From Massilia sp. UBA2604 (lineage in GTDB: Bacteria > Pseudomonadota > Gammaproteobacteria > Burkholderiales > Burkholderiaceae_D), in assembly GCA_002339265.1 (NCBI GenBank), contig DDKG01000305.1, forward strand, positions 1 to 8,431: DNA of 8,431 nucleotides. Reading direction: 5' to 3'. Shown here piece after piece: positions 7,901-8,431 of this stretch. A program made the position numbers and the translations under genes. Below the pieces are notes generated by a model. That model saw only the letters and a list, made by a program, of their open reading frames with translations. It did no database searches and was not told the DNA's origin. How positions within the stretch are numbered: the stretch's first letter is position 1; every line of letters begins with the position of its first letter.

Positions 7901-8058
7901 AGAAGCCGAACATGCTAAACGTCGCGGTATCGCGCGCCAAGGACAGCTTCATCGTCATCGGCAACCGCAAGGTGTTCGATGCCGGCCGCACTGCGCTGCC
8001 GTCCGGCCTGCTGGCGACGTATCTGGTGGAGCGCAGCCGCGAGACGGTCGAAGGCTAA
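4960..8058 (+). CDS. Superfamily 1 (UPF1/DNA2-type) DNA/RNA helicase with coiled-coil insertion
   Basis: This 1032-residue protein is an ATP-driven helicase of the AAA_11/AAA_12 class. Motifs appear in order: Walker A GPPGTGKTT (297-305), motif Ia VVASTNVKAVENV (329-341) and Walker B with motif II LVVDEAGQ (725-732). Motif III is GDTFQIEPVW (752-761) and motif IV is LTEHRRC (822-828). Motif V is VGTVHALQGAERE (949-961) and motif VI is LNVAVSRAKD (986-995). The arginine finger and Gln residues expected of an active enzyme are in place. Residues 1-270 match no domain I recognise; they include a lone CxxC at 105-108. Between motifs Ia and II lie about 380 residues, rich in Ala, Glu, Arg and Leu, with coiled-coil character at ~420-515 and ~565-620. 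No nuclease, methylase or zinc-binding cluster is visible. The gene follows the ychF terminator and stands alone. Substrate (DNA or RNA) and pathway are unknown; repair, RNA metabolism or phage defence are all possible. Confidence 0.9.
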   Translation: MNDTVQNRLLPLPYWRAALAEVSLLHPEVAPDSKPIALAETDGAWRVAQAAPDLASWIETQFNASKLERAGRIPFVLIPARLALDASHGAKQDGAELHKGASVLCIPCLLDRQGVLSPDPERMPWIPRDLLEPTLQRTSVGALASVDEFIGALPELATGMGDTFEMAARLFEAVTGAGLPLLAPSDEQQRLPDFTLDEHRLVSGWHGMPYEPPVVARHLLKLYDRIIAEQPPTPLLDTLRTIAERPARAPLPLQQTAPYDGATVGHMHPARHLSPSQRTAMVELQRLGEGQVLAVNGPPGTGKTTLLQSVVAQLWVDAALAGGDCPLIVVASTNVKAVENVLESFAKISTETGHRRWHPYGRGFGLFLASESRQTEHPVCTGKSHPFEEFETPEMLAAAERHYLDCAAMHFRRRGDGVGTVVHDLHAELKELAARLDTLVAARHTLFHALGQDVDDGAVASYRALLAAANAELTRCREQLAQLRTRLDESEQAADAALRAYEAHRDDIMQAEKAWAAYLADASIWLDLFSFVPAVRRRRMARDRQVLMAHPLTADLQHRADGVPGHFHTLKKEALQHKNEVQAELLALKQTLARQGEEVKQEMARAEAERARIAAAFSAWHAVAGDSAELLDASLANLNEHLDKQVRARMFAVADWYWSGQWILEVRNRIRNGIKDTKGRKKLEAKYRRFAKLSPCLVSNFHMAPSFFTAWEGEDMPFWNTIDLLVVDEAGQVSPDIGAPMFALARRAMVVGDTFQIEPVWNSGEATDRANAVKFGLAQTFHDPAYERLEQGGYTPASGSLMRVANRSCAVQQYEDMRGLMLTEHRRCVPELIDYCNRLIYAGRLEPKRASLAPSERILPPFELIHVGGRDTRRGGSRQNEFEAAAVVDWLKAHRADIERHYLDDAGKPTPIWQLVGIVTPFAAQAGAIERRLRREMPDLLRKDSRLTVGTVHALQGAEREIVLFSPAYGDNFTGTAFFDQKPNMLNVAVSRAKDSFIVIGNRKVFDAGRTALPSGLLATYLVERSRETVEG

Positions 8059-8070
8059 GCAGGGGCGGGG
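8035..8070 (+). repeat. Direct repeat, left copy (helicase 3' end)
   Basis: This 36-base segment covers the last eight or so codons of the helicase, including its TAA, and 12 bases beyond. It recurs at 8212-8246. The core GACGGTCGAAGGCTAAGC and the following AGGGGCGGGG match the right copy at 25 of 28 positions. The preceding AGCCGCGA matches with one missing base. Confidence 0.75.
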
Positions 8071-8094
8071 AGTAATCTCGTCAGGTTGCGGCAC

Positions 8095-8196
8095 CGTAGG
8101 GTGGGCGGCTCGCCGCCCACGCGTTCAAACATCTTCTGCTTCGCCCTGGGGCCGATGTGGTCTGAACGCGTGGGCGGCAAAGCCGCCCACCCTACG
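8095..8196. repeat. REPIN-like element: two inverted REP palindromes
   Basis: The 102-bp element is a near-perfect large inverted repeat. CGTAGGGTGGGCGGC (8095-8109) is the exact reverse complement of 8182-8196. GCCGCCCACGCGTTCA (8112-8127) is the exact reverse complement of 8163-8178. The two matched blocks are separated by TC on the left and AAA on the right. Each arm is itself a palindrome, GTGGGCGGC/GCCGCCCAC, with a 2-3 base loop (8101-8120 and 8170-8190). CATC/GATG (8130-8133, 8154-8157) extends the pairing, and about 20 bases form the centre. Two REP units in inverted order is the arrangement called a REPIN; such units are moved in trans by RAYT transposases, none of which is in this window. 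GTAGGGTGGGC...GCCCACGC palindromes recur in many proteobacterial genomes, as far as I recall. It could also hold back transcription leaving the helicase gene. Confidence 0.85.
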
Positions 8197-8211
8197 TCGC
8201 CGCTGAAATGT

Positions 8212-8246
8212 AGCCGCGGACGGCCGAAGGCTAAGCAGAGGCAGGG
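8212..8246 (+). repeat. Direct repeat, right copy (intergenic)
   Basis: This 35-base segment, just right of the REPIN-like element, repeats the helicase 3' end (8035-8070) about 176 bases downstream. It has one base deleted and three substitutions, so it is frameshifted relative to the helicase and codes for nothing. Weaker similarity, with most differences being transitions, seems to continue leftward to about 8194, the edge of the element. Confidence 0.75.
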
Positions 8247-8255
8247 TAGGCGTAT

Positions 8256-8290
8256 CGCTGGAAAACCCGCCCTTCGGGATCGTGCCAGCG
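8256..8290 (+). other. Nested hairpin upstream of the MOSC gene
   Basis: CGCTGG (8256-8261) pairs with CCAGCG (8285-8290). Within it, CCCG (8266-8269) pairs with CGGG (8275-8278) around the loop CCCTT. No T run follows on the + strand. On the - strand the inner hairpin is followed by TTTT, so weak leftward termination is conceivable. It lies 21-48 bases before the two possible starts of the MOSC gene. Function is unknown. Confidence 0.4.
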
Positions 8291-8338
8291 GCGCCGATTG
8301 CTGCCATACTGATGGCTTCTTTCCATATCGATCACAGC

Positions 8339-8431
8339 ATGGCCACCGTCTCCGAACTCCTCGTTTATCCGATCAAGTCCTGCGCCGGCCTGTCCGTGCC
8401 AGAGGCCCAACTCGCCCTCGACGGCCTGTCG
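8339..8431 (+). CDS. MOSC-domain protein, N-terminal part (continues beyond window)
   Basis: The 31 visible codons read MATVSELLVYPIKSCAGLSV, then PEAQLALDGLS. The YPIKSC.G pattern followed by a hydrophobic strand and LDGL is characteristic of the MOSC N-terminal beta-barrel domain. It is found in YcbX-like and mARC-like molybdenum cofactor proteins, which help reduce N-hydroxylated compounds. Whether the full MOSC catalytic domain follows cannot be seen. The start is uncertain: an in-frame ATG at 8312 would add nine residues (MASFHIDHS), and neither start has a clear Shine-Dalgarno sequence. I prefer 8339 because MOSC_N proteins usually begin only a few residues before the first strand. The gene is on the same strand as the helicase but 280 bp away, with repeat DNA between them, so shared transcription is unlikely. 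Confidence 0.8.
   Translation, partial: MATVSELLVYPIKSCAGLSVPEAQLALDGLS

Noticed and set aside
8095..8196. CRISPR array
   Set aside because: The palindromic units occur only twice, in inverted rather than direct order, with one short central segment and no regular spacers.
8035..8246. Transposon with target-site duplication
   Set aside because: The direct repeats are 35-36 bases and imperfect, and the 141 bases between them encode no protein. A classic target-site duplication is shorter and starts out identical.
8125..8307. 60-codon - strand frame across the repeat region
   Set aside because: It is built from the REPIN arm and flanking repeat, has no ribosome binding site that stands out, and shows no protein-like composition.
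4960..8431. Complete anti-phage defence operon around the helicase
   Set aside because: The only neighbours are ychF, closed off by a terminator, and a MOSC-domain gene beyond repeat DNA. No nuclease, methylase, toxin or sensor gene is visible in the window.

Overview
The window is GC-rich (roughly two thirds G+C by eye) and reads as chromosomal DNA from a betaproteobacterium. It is most likely a member of the Burkholderiales, and the Massilia/Oxalobacteraceae type fits best. The basis is the codon use, the close match of Pth and YchF to proteobacterial forms, and the pth...ychF order typical of that group. The taxonomic call is an inference, not a search result.

Layout from left to right. 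The 3' end of pth (peptidyl-tRNA hydrolase, + strand) enters from the left edge and stops at 444. Tail-to-tail with it lies a secreted DUF3857/transglutaminase-like protein on the - strand (513-2393). A 116-bp divergent intergenic region (2394-2509) leads to a patatin-like phospholipase on the + strand (2510-3595), which seems to have a near-leaderless start. A candidate terminator and promoter (3636-3687) precede ychF (3745-4836), a complete translation-associated P-loop ATPase. Two tandem hairpins, the second a good intrinsic terminator, close ychF. Next is a 1032-residue superfamily 1 helicase (4960-8058) with all the main motifs, an unrecognised N-terminal region, and a long charged, coiled-coil-like insertion between motif Ia and motif II. 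The window ends with the first 31 codons of a MOSC-domain protein (8339 onward).

The 280 bp between the helicase and the MOSC gene hold the most unusual DNA. There is a REPIN-like inverted pair of short palindromes (8095-8196), and around it an imperfect direct repeat: the last ~24 bases of the helicase coding sequence plus 12 bases beyond its stop (8035-8070) recur at 8212-8246. A nested hairpin (8256-8290) follows just before the MOSC gene.

Functionally, pth and ychF are translation housekeeping genes. The transglutaminase-like and patatin-like genes sit between them as a divergently transcribed accessory pair. The helicase is a large stand-alone gene with its own ribosome binding site, behind a terminator. 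No multi-gene defence operon, CRISPR array, tRNA, rRNA, transposase or integrase was found. The best candidates for something undescribed are the helicase insertion and N-terminal region and the repeat structure at its 3' end.
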